Shown: positions 20,578 through 33,100 of the stretch, piece after piece
Layout of the letters: each line of letters begins with the position of its first letter
Position numbering within the stretch: the stretch's first letter is position 1
Assembly: GCA_022385805.1 (NCBI GenBank)
Contig: MU277686.1
Location: forward strand, 296,726 to 360,725
DNA from: Pilatotrama ljubarskyi
Taxonomy: Eukaryota; Basidiomycota; Agaricomycetes; Polyporales; Polyporaceae
Direction of reading: 5' to 3'
DNA length: 64,000 bases
Translations under genes and position numbers: made by a program
The notes under the pieces: generated by a model
What the model was told of the DNA's origin: nothing
Databases searched by the model: none
Seen by the model: only the letters and a program-made list of their open reading frames with translations

Positions 20578-22795
20578 TTACGGATCTTCACGGCCCGCGT
20601 TCATACAGGCCGACGATATCTTCGTGACCAGGTAGCGGAGCAGAGGTATCCCGGTATTGACTCCTTCTCCGGAGTGAATGTGCCTGTTCACTCCAAGATC
20701 CGCGGCGTAATCCGCAGACCTGGCGGCGCCGAGAACCTCGATCTCTGCCTTGCGGCGCGTGAAGAGCATGTGCTGTAGTTCCTTCCTGTGTGCAGCCGGG
20801 GACCATTCAGGATGTGTACTCATGGATGCTAAGCACCCGCTCGAAGAGGCTCTGAGTCTTACCGCCACTGGTCCGGTATACCTTCCCGCTTGAGCAACGA
20901 ACGTGCCTGTACAGAAGTTAGCAATGAGGGTGCGAGATTCCGCGAAGGAAGCTCCTAAGTGACTAAGACTAGCCTTCTTTTCGTCGTACATCGTGATCGG
21001 TATGAGCGCGTCTCTTTGTATGCCAAGTCTGGCGACGCGTTCGCACCAGGTTGGTGAGCCCTGCCAATGGGAAGACGTCGGAGAGACGAGAACTTACGCG
21101 GCAAGCTCGCTGGACCAGAGGCCCAACCATTGCACGCGCACTGCTGCGAGGTGTTCCCTCTCGTGCCGCATGCTCGTGCTGCCGTATTTGTATACCGATA
21201 GGATGTCGATGCCGTACGCGTCCCCGTCGACAAGGGCTAGAATAGGGATGCTTTAAGTTTCCGTGTGAGTACGGGCGTACAAGTGATCGAACGGCGGCGA
21301 GGTCGTTACCTCTCAGGCAGGTTTGCCGAGAGTGTCTGAACGAGCTGCCGAGTCGCAACGTCTGGATAACCCTTTCCCTGTTCAAGTTGTACAACTCATT
21401 GGGCATGCCGAATGGACAGAATCACAAGGGAAAGGCTCACGGTGATCACGAGTCCTCTCCCTGGCAGAGAGTGGCAAGTGCCCAACCGGAGTCGGCACAG
21501 GGTCTGGAAGACCGCCTGGAACTTGTGGATGAGATTGAACGGGCACGCCTGCGAACGCGCTGACCTCCTTTTCTACTATCAATACCCACGCCAAGTCGCC
21601 GCTAGTTTCAAACCGCTCGATGTCCTCGGAGTGAGGTACGAGCGAGGACTCAGAAGGGTATGTGAGCTTCTCCTATCCCTGCATGAGACCACTGCATACA
21701 ATCCGAGTCGCACCTCGCTATCGCTCAGCTCCACAGCTTCTCCCGAACGCAGGTGGATTATGAGCCCAGTGCCACAAATGAGGCCCTTTGAGGACGCACG
21801 CTGTGGACGAGGAAGCATTGTAGAAGGATGCATCGCCTGAATGAATCGTAAGACGTACGACGTTCAAGTCGGACCGGCCGAGCTGGAAGGTCGCGGCTAG
21901 ATCATCGACCAGCTACAGGTGTCGCATGCTTCAGGCCCATCTACATACGCATTTTCCGGTCCGCATGTAGACGTACCCTGTCTACTGTAGATTGCGAGCC
22001 GTACAGGTGAACATCTTTGTAATATATATCTCTGATGCATTACCGTTTGTTACAAGGGACTATTCATAGAGGGGGTTCATCTATGACGCACCTTTTAGTG
22101 GTTGGGACATCGTCCAGGAGAGCTTCGTGCATAAGGTCGACGGTCCGAAAGATCTGTGCTGGAGCATAAGTGTAATGACATGAGCTTACGTCCCCAAGTA
22201 GATGAAAACGTGTCGACGGACCGAATGGTCTCGCGCTTGGTCCTCTAGATCGTTGCGGCATCGTCAGAACCCGCATTGGGAGGTTGCTGAATCGAAACCA
22301 TGAGTCGTCTGCGCGATGAATTTACGCGCATATACTCACTCGTCAGCATACTTCTTCCGTCTGTCTGCAAGTTGCAGTACAATTTTCTTCGAGGCGACTT
22401 TCTTGGAGGCAGGCGGGATATATGCGTCAGGGAGAGCATCCGCGATTTGCGTAAGGAAAGACAGAACGAGGTCCTCTAAGGAATGCAGAGCCTCGTCGCT
22501 GCTGCTCTCAGTCCAGACGCTTACACCAGTCAAGAAGTGTTAGAATGTACCCCATATCTTCTTCCTCATTCAGAGCATCTTCGAGCTCTTTCGAGTGGTG
22601 GCCTTCGGGAGGAGCATTCGTCGCGGGCGTGTCGTCGAGGTCATCGGTGCTAACATCAGTAGCCCAAACCATGTCGGCCGCCTCGTCGTCCGACATCAGA
22701 AGCGGAGGGTCGAAATCGTCGATGTCTTCTGGCGCATCAAAGCCAAGTCCCAGGTTGTCGTGGAGGTCGCCGGAGATATCATGCGAGGGGAACAT
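20578..22795 (-). CDS. spo11: Spo11, meiotic double-strand-break transesterase
   Basis: About twelve exons: 22795-22551, 22501-22340, 22286-22190, 22153-22092, 22031-21977, 21912-21859, 21800-21714, 21648-21565, 21515-21441, 21377-21310, 21250-21098, 21028 to 20578 (the last probably holds one or two more introns). The catalytic-tyrosine motif is DIYYKDVHLYGSQSTVD, followed by LVDDLAATFQLGRSDLNV and RASSKGLICGTGLIIHLRSG. The Toprim domain shows the metal-binding Glu in WVLIVEKE and the DGD pair in LALVDGDAYGIDILSVYKYG. The C-terminus has RDALIPITMYDEKKA and KELQHMLFTRRKAEIEVL. The acidic N-terminal exon lacks conservation, so the start is less certain. Active residues are intact, suggesting a functional meiotic nuclease subunit acting on chromosomes in basidia. 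Confidence 0.9.
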
Positions 22796-23226
22796 TGATT
22801 CCGTTCAGTGTAGCCGTATAGTCACTGCAGTAGACCAGCCTGAGAGTCCGAGTCGGAGGAGAGTACAGAAGGTATAAGCGCCGGCATCCGTGCTTCGTCG
22901 AGACAGGTCACGTCGATTTGTCGTGTCGTGATCTAGAAGCCCAGGTGCATGGCATTGATACTTCCCCGTTGGCAGCCCGATCCGAAGAAGTGCTGGCGCG
23001 CATTGGTGAGCCGCCATCCTCGTCATAGACGCGTAGAGTCACGCCGTGACTTGACGCGCTCTGTCACACTAAGAACGAGAAGGGGAGCACGAACCTGGCG
23101 TCCAGAGGCCGAACAGGTACCAGCCGTAGCCTGAACTCCAACCTGACATCGGAAGCCGTACTGTCTCCATAACCAGAAACGATAGTACCATGATATACGT
23201 GGATCGTCACCAGCTCAACTCCAGAC
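22796..23226. other. Intergenic region upstream of SPO11
   Basis: About 430 bp between the SPO11 start and the BTB-gene stop. It holds the SPO11 promoter. One ACGCGT occurs at 23029-23034, no cluster. Confidence 0.4.
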
Positions 23227-24393
23227 TCAATGAGCCCAGTTCTTCACCTCCGTCAGTTCGAACCAAGCGGGAAGGTGCCTCCAAAACTCTTCCCGCGCCG
23301 CATGCACGACTGCCGCGTAGTCCATCCGGCAGGCCTCGCATGCCCGATAGGCGGCCTTGTTCTCGACACCAGGCTGGTCGTCGCGCGTCTGCATCAGGAA
23401 GCTGTCGGCGATGGTGAATAGCGGATCGCTGTTTCGGTTGCAGACCATGCCGTTGACGTCGCGGATGAGCTCGAATGTGACTGCCTCGAAGGCCATTTGG
23501 CAGGCACGTTTCAGGGCCGGCTGGACCTCGTTGCGGTGGACGCAGTGCACGGACGGCCCACGTCCTTCTAGCTCGGTGACGATGAAAGTGGAGAAGAAGC
23601 GCGCCCCATGCTCTTTCCCGCGCAGTACTCTGCAGAGCTCATCGTCCGGCAGGTAGTGCCGCACCCCATCGGGTCCGATGTATCCCTCCATGAGCTGGCT
23701 GGGGAGATATCGCGAGAGGTCATAGAATGCAGACGGCAGGAGGCAGTGTGCGCCGACCTCCCTTGCGAGCTTGATGATGAGGCTGCACGATACGATGTGA
23801 GAATCACGCATCTGAGCAACAGCAATATGGAAGAGCGCACAGAGGATGGACGAGGTTCGGGCGTGGTGCATACATGCCATCCGCATTTGTTGCAGCCTTC
23901 TCTCGCGCTTCCCACATTTCCAGCGTCGGCGGCCAAGAAACAGAGAGGTTGCGGATGGTGTTCGCACGCAAGCCCAAGACTTCGTACTTGGTAGAGAGGC
24001 GGAGAATAGCTGACATGACAGGGAAGCTTCCTAGTGAATCGTCATATGTGAACCTGCTTGAGGCCCTGGGTGAGTATAATGCAGCACAATTGGTGGACAG
24101 ATGTTCCCTCACCCATACAACGCTCGCAGGAAGTGGGCAAAGTCTGCAGCATCATCGTCAACGGATAACACGGGATGTCCCTCTAGTAGGCGAGCGTCCG
24201 CTTCGATGGTGGCGAGGCGTTTCTGCAGCACCTCAGAATGTCGACAGAGGAGTCCACGGTGAATCACGAAGTACTCGGGCCCCGTCACGACAGCGAGATT
24301 GCCGTCCTCGAAGCACAGCTCTGGATGGCGGGTAGGTACTTGAAACGCTGTCAGAGGCGAGGCATGTCTGTTCGAGCTGAACTCCGAATCCAT
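23227..24393 (-). CDS. BTB/POZ domain protein
   Basis: Three exons: 24393-24113, 24065-23874, 23782-23227 (342 aa, phases consistent). The N-terminus DGNLAVVTGPEYFVIHRGLLCRHSEVL is the start of a BTB fold: a 'fear the outside' strand, then helix with the H-R-G-L-L core. It continues with FPVMSAILRLSTKYEVLGLR, typical of the expanded basidiomycete BTB family. The C-terminal half (LAREVGAHCLLPSAFYDLSRYLPSQLMEG and a Cys/His-rich CRACQMAF and YRACEACRMDY region) is also family-specific. Such proteins probably act as adaptors, some with cullin-3, but I cannot name a partner. The second intron is 91 bp; using its nearer acceptor breaks the frame. Confidence 0.8.
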
Positions 24394-25214
24394 GGCGATA
24401 CGAGAAGACAAAGGGAGATAGTAGCCTCTGTGATGAGCCAGCAGCAAGACGCTCCCAGCTCCGGGTGGGGTCAGCCTCTCTTGCGGCTGACTGCCAGGTG
24501 CTCTTGGAACCGGCCGGAATGGCGATAATAAATGCATTGATTGAGAGACGGTGTTGTCGCACAACAGAAGAGGTTGCATGCAAAGCAAAACTGTTTCAAT
24601 GAGAAGCATGTCCATTGAGCGGACGTACGGACACCGGTAGTGGTTACAGAGAAGGTTGAAGCACTGCGGCGAAGTGCACGCACAGCGTTGCCAAAGTCAG
24701 CCAGAGTCAAGCCCGCATGCGCCTCCAAATTGAATGCGAGAGCAACCATGAGGTGGTCAGACGACCGTTCCAAAGCCGAGATCTCTGCCACTAGGTTCCC
24801 AGCTGTACGTGCGCGACTGACAGGAGCCATAGGCCAGCGGAGAGTCCGTTGTAACCGTCGAATTGCGAAATTACGAACGGTGAAAGGTAGGCCAGGTAGG
24901 CGTATGTAATGAACGTGCCATGCCTCGACATGGGTGTTGCGGAAGAGGTCGAGTATACCGTGCGGCCAAGGCGCTGAGCGCGGTGCTGCATGAAGCAAGC
25001 ATGAAGGCGGGGCGCGTCGGCGTCGGAGAGCGCGCGGTGACGTGAGACGAGGTCTGCGTGGGAACGGTCCGGACCCAGCTCACGGGCTTGCAACTCGCCT
25101 CCTTCAACGTCAACGTCAACACCGACTACCCATCCCCTCCTCTTCTCAGCTTGCGCGTCGTCTCCCGCCGTTTTACCATCGTCCGACTTCTGCTTTCACC
25201 TTAACTGGTGCAAG
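24394..25214. other. Divergent intergenic region with unassigned minus-strand frames
   Basis: About 820 bp between the BTB start and the RGG-protein start. Minus-strand frames of 100-175 codons overlap here, but no domain or consistent splicing emerges, so no gene is called. Promoters of both flanking genes lie within. Confidence 0.35.
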
Positions 25215-27228
25215 ATGCCTGAAACAATCACGACTACGCCCCGCGTTGTCCCTGGCGCACCTCCCCCGCCTCCCCCATCCAAGTCGCAGAAGAAAAAGCG
25301 CAAGACCGCAAAGACCAAGGAGGCTAGCGAGCCCGATGCGCATGTTGTCGTACCTGATACGACCACCGCAGCGCTGATTGAGAAAGCCCCTGAAGAGAAG
25401 GATATCAAGGAGGGTACCGTCGCGCCTGAACTTGTTGCTCAGACGTCCGAGGGTTCGGGGACTTCCGTGGAACTCAAGTTGAGCCCCATCGTGGACATGT
25501 TGAGCAAGCGGCTGAAGGCGAACGGGAAGAAGATTGTGAGTCTCGGTAGCCGCGGCAGTCTTCGCGTGTGCGAGGGCTACGTCATGCCTGCTGGCGGCAT
25601 ATATACCCTCGCCTGCCTCCGCAGTGTTACTGAACGTGTCGATGCTCTAGACTCGCATACAGAATTACCAGAACGAGCCTCCGGAGAAACTGAATGAGGA
25701 CCAGAAACGGCTTTTGAAGACCCTGCCCGCTCTGGAGGCCGTGAGCAAGGAGCTTGAAGAGGTCAAGAAGGTCATCGAGGTATGCGATTCAGGGCCTGTG
25801 CCTTGCTCTTCACATTTAGAGCTTCCCGCAGGTCCATGAAGCGGAGCTAGCTCAGGAGTTGGCTTTGCTGAAAGCCGCAGCCGCTCGGGCCGAAGCGCAG
25901 AGAATACGTGACGCCGTCGCTGCAGTCCAGGTTCGTACCTCTGTCGAATGTACTCAAGGAATAGCGGGATTCACTCCGTGTCATGCAGGCAGAATACCTG
26001 GATAAGACGGCGGAACTTGTCACCTTCCTCCGCTTGCACAGCATGTTGTCCAGCCGTCATCCTGACGCTCTCGCCCTGAACCTGTCCGAGATGGAGGGAA
26101 TTGCTATTTACTCAATTACGGAAACCCTCTTCCACGAACATCTGCCTGGCAAGACCGACATGATACGCTCGCTCTTCACTGGCGAGGGCGAACACCTCGG
26201 CGTTCCTTGTACGTGTGACTGACTGATCATACGCCAATGCGATGCTAATTCTGCGTCCAGATTCACGCATTCTCGAGATCAAGGATCAATTCCTACACCC
26301 TCCGCCGCCGCAGCCGAAAGCAGCCGAAGAACCTCAAGAGCCCGTTGCAGAGGCTGAAGAAGTTCCGGCATCCGTGAGCGGCATACCCTCAACCATCGGC
26401 ACCTCGGGAGGCATCAACTTCATCCTCACCGACGAGCTTGCAGAAGCAGAAGCGGAGAACCCAGCAGAGAGCGGTGAATGGGTCGATGTCCAGGCACAAC
26501 CTGAGCCTGAGCAGCCTGCCGAGGTTGAGATTACCGAGACTGTCACAGAGGCCCAAGTTAATGGACATACCGTGGTCGAGGAATCCGTCACAATTACTAC
26601 CACGACGGAGGTACGTGCCTACGTCTTCAGCAATAACCGTTGTTTGACTAGTTGCACTAGGTGCCGCCTTCAGGCCCGATCAATTGGGCTGATGAGGATC
26701 ACAACGAGTTGCCTTCGCTAGCCAACCTCCAGGCACACTATGGTACTTCTGGTGAAGCCTCGCCAGCAGTAGAGGCGCCTGAAGCCGACGGCGCCGTTCC
26801 CGAGACTCCCGGCACTCCTCATGTCAATGGTCAGAGCCGTGTCGTTGATGAAGAAGGCTTCACACAGCAGCACAGGGGTCGCGGCCGTGGCCGTGGCGGT
26901 CACCGGGGAGGTGAAAGGGGAGGTGAACGGGGTGGCTTCCGCGGCGGCTTCCGAGGTGGGGACCGTGGCGGGCCTCGTGGCGGGTACCGCGGCGGTGATC
27001 GTGGTGGTAAGTCTTCCTGGCCTGTCACACTCGCTTGGGTTGGCCTTCATACATGATCAGGGTACCGCGGGAGAGCAGACGGCGAATGGCGTGGTGGACG
27101 CGGCGGCAGGGGACGAGGACGAGGTGAGCGCATCTTGAACCTCAGGCTCCCGCTGCATCGGTTGTTTCCTCGACTGATACACCATCCAGGATTCCACGAT
27201 CCTCGTGGTGGCGCGCCTCCCGCATAAT
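25215..27228 (+). CDS. Caprin-like RNA-binding protein with C-terminal RGG repeats
   Basis: Eight exons: 25215-25535, 25651-25779, 25832-25930, 25989-26208, 26261-26610, 26661-27006, 27061-27123, 27191-27228 (521 aa). The N-terminus is Pro- and Lys-rich. A helical segment (LNEDQKRLLKTLPALEAVSKEL to AEYLDKTAELVTFLRLHSML, given here only by its ends) matches the dimerisation region of Caprin-type proteins as I know them. An acidic Pro/Glu linker follows, then RGRGRGRGGHRGGERGG-like RGG boxes from about residue 425 to the end, the usual RNA- and protein-binding tail methylated by arginine methyltransferases. Likely a cytoplasmic mRNP component. The last two introns fall inside RGG codons. Caprin assignment is moderate; the RGG part is certain. 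Confidence 0.8.
26875..27123 (+). repeat. RGG-box coding repeat
   Basis: Degenerate GGCCGTGGTGGT-type units encoding Arg-Gly-Gly repeats, continuing across the intron at 27007-27060. Confidence 0.75.
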
Positions 27229-27767
27229 CACAGTCAGTCTTATGCGACAGTGAGCACGTTCCAAAAGGGCGCATGGCAGTCACTACACCGGTCTCTGTTA
27301 CTCTACAATATAGCTTGGCTGCAGCCCATTCGCTCGCACCTGTCATTTTCCGTCTGTAATAGTGCGTGTTGTGTAAACAGTGCTTGAGATCCTTCTCATC
27401 GTTCAAACAATGCCCTGCAATCCTTGTGAAATTAGAACGTCTCCGGGCGAGCGAGCGCTCTGACTGAGAGAGAGCCATCCGAGGGAAGTCCGTCATGAAC
27501 GGAACATGCCACCCACCACGTGGTTCGAAACTAATCAGTAGATGCATGCAAAACGCGCGATCTTGACAAGATCCCGCTGTCTCTGCCTCCGCACCGCTGC
27601 TGCAGCCCGCCCGTCGTCCGGCCTGCTTGAACCTGCACACTCACTAGCCTCCGGCCACGCTACTACACGTCCTGTCCCTCTCGTCTGCCGTTTCACACCA
27701 AGCCTATATCGCTCAGTCGAATCCTCAACGCCTCTTGGATGCCATTGAATAGCTCTCTTCTCACGTC
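27229..27767. other. Intergenic region upstream of the mitochondrial carrier
   Basis: 540 bp holding the 3' end of the RGG-protein transcript and the carrier promoter. Pyrimidine-rich stretch just before the carrier start. No gene seen. Confidence 0.45.
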
Positions 27768-29269
27768 ATGACATCACCTCAGACCAGCGCGCCTGCTCTG
27801 CAACCCAACGAGCGACTGGAGACGGCCTCTCATTCTGTCAAGATGGCTGAACCGGAGAAGCAGAAGGCAGCCAATACTTGGTTGAGCCCTCAGCTCTCGT
27901 CCTATTTCATCGCGGGAGGGATCGCTGGAGCTGCGTCTCGGACAGTGGTCAGCCCGCTAGAGAGGTTGAAGATCATTCAGTGAGTGCCAGTGACTGCATG
28001 TCTCCTAGTTCTGCTATCTGAAAGCACTCGCATTCGCGCAGACAGGTGCAACCTATATCTTCGGACAAGCAGTACAAGGGGGTGTGGTCCAGCCTTGTTC
28101 GCATGTGGCGGGAGGAAGGCTTCAAGGGATACATGCGAGGGAACGGCATCAACTGTCTGCGAATAATACCCTACAGGTGTGTCTCTCCCTGCGTACATAA
28201 TCGGGTGCAGTCTTGCTCAGTTACTATTCGCAGCGCCGTGCAATTCACTACATATGAACAATTGAAGAAGGTACGTTGTCTACCCGCATTGGTTGCGCCC
28301 CGCTCACAGTTGACTCGAGTCCTGCAGTGGTTCACTGGTTTCGGAGCAAAACCGCTCGACACGCCCACAAGACTATGCGCTGGCGCACTTGCTGGTATCA
28401 CGTCTGTCTGTACGTACATACCTCGTTCGGTGTCGCGCGGATCCCGTCCCGACTGACCGTAATCCGTCTGCAGGCACAACATATCCCCTAGATCTCGTCC
28501 GTTCGCGGTTATCTATAGCTACCGCGTCAATACCCCTACAAGCTTCCGCGACATCGTCCGGTGCCGCACAACCGGCCCTCGCCTCCGCATACCACACCGC
28601 TTCCGCATCAGCGCGCCCGGTCGCCGCTACCGTCTTCTCTCCTCAAGATCTAACGATGTGGGGCATGACGCTGAAGGTTATGAGGGAGGAGGGCGGCGTT
28701 AGAGCCCTCTATCGCGGGTTGGTACCGACCGCGATGGGCGTGGCGCCCTATGTCGGTAAGTTGGCAAAGCTCTCAGATGCTCGGTGAGCTCTGATTGAGT
28801 TGACGCGAATAGGCATCAATTTTGCTTCTTACGAGGCGCTGCGAGGAATCATCACGCCTCCTGGGAAGAGCAGCGTGCACAGGAAGTTGCTATGTGGAGC
28901 GTTGGCCGGTGGGTACCGCCGTGATACATTATATGATCATCCAACTAATCATGCTTGCTAGGTTCGATATCACAAACGCTCACTTATCCATTCGACGTCT
29001 TGCGGCGAAAGATGCAGGTGACTGGGTTGGACGCGCTTGGTTACAAGTACAACGGCGCCTTGGATGCCCTGCGAAGCATTCTCCGGACCGAAGGCGTGAA
29101 AGGGCTCTACCGAGGGCTCTGGCCCAATCTGTGTAAGTACTTTCGTTGCGTCATGCGTAGATGACGGGATGCTCATGGGAATTGCGTCGGTCCAGTGAAA
29201 GTCGCGCCCAGCATTGCGACGTCCTTCTTCACCTATGAGCTGGTGAAGGAGCTACTCGGTGCCTCATGA
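27768..29269 (+). CDS. Mitochondrial carrier family (SLC25) protein, CoA/nucleotide-carrier-like
   Basis: Eight exons: 27768-27979, 28042-28176, 28234-28270, 28328-28409, 28474-28755, 28813-28908, 28962-29132, 29196-29269 (362 aa). The three repeats each carry the PX[DE]XX[KR] signature: SPLERLKIIQ, YPLDLVRSRLS and YPFDVLRRKMQV. Six helices are evident, starting FIAGGIAGAASRTVVSPLER. The typical LYRGL motifs follow each repeat (GYMRGN, LYRGLVP, LYRGLWP). The RRKMQ in repeat 3 recalls carriers of the adenine-nucleotide/CoA group (yeast Leu5, human SLC25A42/SLC25A24-like). Located in the inner mitochondrial membrane. An Ala/Ser-rich insertion lies in the matrix loop after repeat 2. The start ATG follows a long UTR; an alternative Met occurs at MAEPEKQK. 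Confidence 0.92.
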
Positions 29270-30182
29270 TCAGGCTGTGATGCAACGCGGCACGATGGGT
29301 GCGGGGACGGGACCGTTCGAGAATACCAGCAGACCGCCGTAGATAGACTAGTACATCCTATAATTTTGTTTTTCGATTGTTCTCGAGGTGTAGATTACTC
29401 TATTGAACGATCGAAACGGACGTTCAAAGTCGTCCTGGGGACCTGAGCAGGCGGCCGCGGAGCGTGCTGAACTTGGCGGATGCGATGGATGATTGAAGCC
29501 AGGGACCAAGGAGCTGTCCAAGCTTGATTTGTCCGAATCGGGAAGCTCCGCTGATACTTGTACTGCGTCGCCGCGTCGGCCACGAAACCTATTCTCACCT
29601 CCGACCCTCTTCTCACCCCCTCTCACCCTCGTCTTTCTCGTACCGCGACGTCCAGGGTCTCCCTCTTCCATAGCTTGATGATCTTCATCTCGGCTTAGGT
29701 GGTAGTGCCATCCTTGGTGAGTGTTCCTAGACTGGCGGCGCGTACGATCACCTCGCCTGAGCCTCGTTGCGCTGGCCCCACTCACGTTTGTTATCTCACA
29801 TTGACCTCCAGTTTCTGGCGTTGGCAGGCCTTCTGCATTCAGTTCTCGTTCAACCCGCGTATCTTTATCACTTTCGTCGCGTTCTTCTCGGCCTCGGTCA
29901 AGCAAAATGCCCATGATGCCTTCTTCGCAGCAACGGACCACGGATACCCATGCCCTCTCCAGCAGCGTCCCTACATCTCTCTCTTCCAGTTCTCTCTCGT
30001 CCTCGCTCTCTTCTTCAAGGGCCTCGTCCGACCTCCTCCCCGCAGCACCGCCTTCCAACTCCAGCCAATCCGATATCGTAACCTCCGATCGCTCCGTGTC
30101 CTCGCTGTCTTCGTCCTCAAAGCCCCGGTTCTTCCCTCTGGTCCTCACCTCCGCTCCCCCACGAACCGCCTCTCTCGCCAAT
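29270..30182. other. Upstream region of the RhoGAP gene
   Basis: About 910 bp. An open frame extends upstream of the chosen RhoGAP start back to an ATG at 29907, but it encodes only a Ser-rich low-complexity stretch. Probably 5' untranslated region and promoter. Confidence 0.4.
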
Positions 30183-33100
30183 ATGGGTCAGAGCCATTCT
30201 CGCCTCACGCCGACCGCGAGTCCGCCGCCACTTTCACCGGCGCCGAGTACGTCGTCCAGCACAGGCGGGCGACTGAAGCGGGCGTGGGCTGGGCGGAGGA
30301 AGAAGTCCGAGGACGTCACAGCTCTATTCTCCAACTCGCAGCGGTCGGAGAAGGGTATGGCTCACGAGCCCCTTGCTGCACCAGCACCCCCGCCGTCCGC
30401 CATGCCTGATCTCAACGAGCCGAGATTAGAGCGACCGCCGTCTCGTGGGGCAGGTGGCCCGAAGCTTCTCAACCTACAGAACGTGTTCGGCGGCAAGAAG
30501 GCGGCTCAACAGTCCAAGGCAGGGAAGCTCTCATCGCCTGTACCACCGCCACCTCCTCCGAAACCCGCCTCGGTGGGGCAGCGCGCTCCGTCCACATCGC
30601 CTCCATCCACGCCTGCCAAGGATGTGTACTTGCCCCCTGCGTCCCCTGTGTCGAGGCCGTCTCTGTCTTCTCGACCCGCCCCGGGACCCAGAGAATCCGC
30701 TGAGGGACGTGACTCTACTCCTTCGGTGGCTGCAGAGAAGGTCACGGGCGCCCAGGAGAAGGAGAAGACCAAGGAGGATTGGCGCAAGAGTGACTCGACT
30801 ATGGCTAGCCACAGCACAATCCGGCCTGGCGCACTCTCGGGCAATCGGTCACCCCGACCAGTGTCGCTCGCCGAGTCCTCGCATTCTGCTACGACTATCG
30901 TGCCGCCTGTCAACAAGCGTCTTAGCGCGCTTATTACTGACGCGGAGTTCACGATGTTCGAAGAGGCTGACAATGGTGCTGCGGATGACAGCAACATCCG
31001 CCCTCCTGCGTCTGGTCGTCCCTCGCCAACCGGGTCCATGAAGGCACGCAACAGGCGATCTGCCTCGCTGAATCTAGGGCCCCTGCGAAAGCCGAATTCA
31101 CAGGACGCGGCTGGGAAAGCTACTGGGCCTCATTCTCCGGGACGTGTTCTCAGCGATTGTCCACTTTCCTCCCGCGATACGACGACTCTCACCCGTGCTG
31201 CGGCTGCTGGGATCATTGCCCCTGTCAATGCGGTTGGCTCTGCTCAGACCGGCAACAACATTCGTGGCCGACTCGCAGCTTGGACCGCGGCGTCTACACC
31301 TCCACCAGCTCGCGCAGAGCGTCCTCTACCTGCACCTCCACCACCACAACCTCGGCGACAACCCGGTGCTCCACACCCTCCTCCCGTCAATCCCACCTTC
31401 CGTCAAACAGCCGTTAGTATGACCGGCAGCCTCGCGCCGGCGGCTGGCTTTGCAATGGGCTTCGGCAAGCGGGCCGTCGAGAAGGTCGGCCGCGCCTGGG
31501 GCGGATTCAGTTCTACCTCTTCGAACCACTCTGGCTATTCATCCTCCTCATCCACCGGCGCCGTCTCGTCATCTAGTAAAGTTTCCGACATGAAAGCGAG
31601 GCGGAAAGCTGCTCCGGGATTCTCAGGCGGGTCAAGTATCTCGTCCTTCGCCTCCACCTCGTCCGAGGACCACTTCACGCCTACAGGACCACAGCTCGGC
31701 CGAAGGCTGCGCGGGCCCAGGCGGACGAGCTCAGGACATAGCATTGTGGGCGGCTTGGTGTTCAAGCGCGACTTGCAGACATGCGTGCGCGAGACGGCCA
31801 TCGAAGATGTGCGGACCAGGCTGGCTAGTGACGAGGACCAAGACTCAAATTCCGGCTTCAAGCCCCTAGAGTCGCGGCGTTTACCTGCTCTTGTGGTCCG
31901 CTGCGCCCAGCACATTCTGCGTTGGGGCATCCAGGAGGAGGGGCTGTTCCGGTGAGCCGCTCGACCAAGAAGGTTGACGAGATGCTCAGTGCGAACTTTA
32001 TTCAGAGTCAGCGGACGTTCTTCTCATGTGGCCAAACTGCGCTCTGAATTTGATGCCGGGTCTGATTATGACCTGACTGAGTGCGAACCTGTAGACTTGG
32101 ACCCTCACGCAGTCGCATCCATCTTCAAGGCGTTCCTCCGGGAAAGTGAGCAATCTTCCTCGTGACCGATCCTGATTACCGAGACTGACACCATGGACAG
32201 TGCCCGAGCCCCTCCTGACGAGTGCGCTATCGCCCTACTTCGAGTCGGCTCTGACAGAAGAGGAGGGCAGCCAAGAAGACAGTGGTTCTTCACCACGGGC
32301 ACAGCCGCCCGTTCACCAGCGGCATGGATCGAACCTGCCGCTCCGGAAGCCTCCATCGCTCTCGACGCTAGCTATGCCTTCATTCGCAGGGATGCGTCCC
32401 ATGTCAGATGCGCAGCTGAACGCATTGGCTTTTCTCGTCTCGAAGCTTCCGCCGGAGAACCGGGACTTGCTGTACACGGTGGTCGAACTCATCAAGGTCA
32501 CCGCGGCACGTAGCAAGGAGACCAAGATGCCGCTTGGCAACCTCCTTCTCGTCTTCTGCCCCAGCTTGAATATGAACCCTGCTCTACTCAGAGTTCTGTG
32601 CGAAGCGGACTCGATCTGGAACGGTCCCGAGCAGAGGGAGTTCTCATCCGAGCGGACTGAGCAACCACCCAACCAGGACCCCGCTGACCAGCAGGAGGAA
32701 CCAATGTCGATCAAGCCTACCGCGCCGACCATCGACTTACGTCTGCCCGTGATCGAGACAGAAGACATCTCGCCCATCTCGCAGAACGACAGTCTTGGAG
32801 ACGACGCAGCTTCCTTCGTATCAGCTCTGGAGCCTTGTTCCAATGCACCTACTCGGTCTCCTAGTCCGGCTGTCTATGGTACCCCGATCCCTCCGCTCTC
32901 CTCGTCTGAGTCGTTGGACTCCATCTGCTCGGACGAACTGGCGTCTCCGGACCCTCCGTCCTGCAAGGCAACGGGCGAAAGCAAGTCCGCCCTCGCCTCA
33001 GCCAATTCGCTCGCCATCCCGGAGACGACCGACCTCTCTCTACCCGCCACACCTCGTCTTGTCACCGACGCTCCTGTCCCCTTCCCTTCCGCCGGTGGTA

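Noticed and set aside
22502..22550. 31-bp ultra-short intron in SPO11
   Set aside because: Using the further acceptor GAGAGCAG gives a normal 49-bp intron with a CTAAC branch point and the same frame.
23029..23034. Single ACGCGT upstream of SPO11 as a cell-cycle box
   Set aside because: One copy in GC-rich DNA is expected by chance; several others occur inside coding regions.
23783..23873. Apparent frameshift in the BTB gene around MYAPRPNLVHP
   Set aside because: A 91-bp intron from GTATGC to TCGTGCAG restores the conserved LAREVGAH frame and all exon phases add up.
27542..27748. Short upstream plus-strand frame before the mitochondrial carrier
   Set aside because: Low-complexity, no similarity; most likely 5' untranslated region.
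29348..30181. 277-codon minus-strand frame opposite the RhoGAP 5' region
   Set aside because: Composition is Glu/Arg low-complexity, the antisense shadow of a Ser-rich stretch; no domain.
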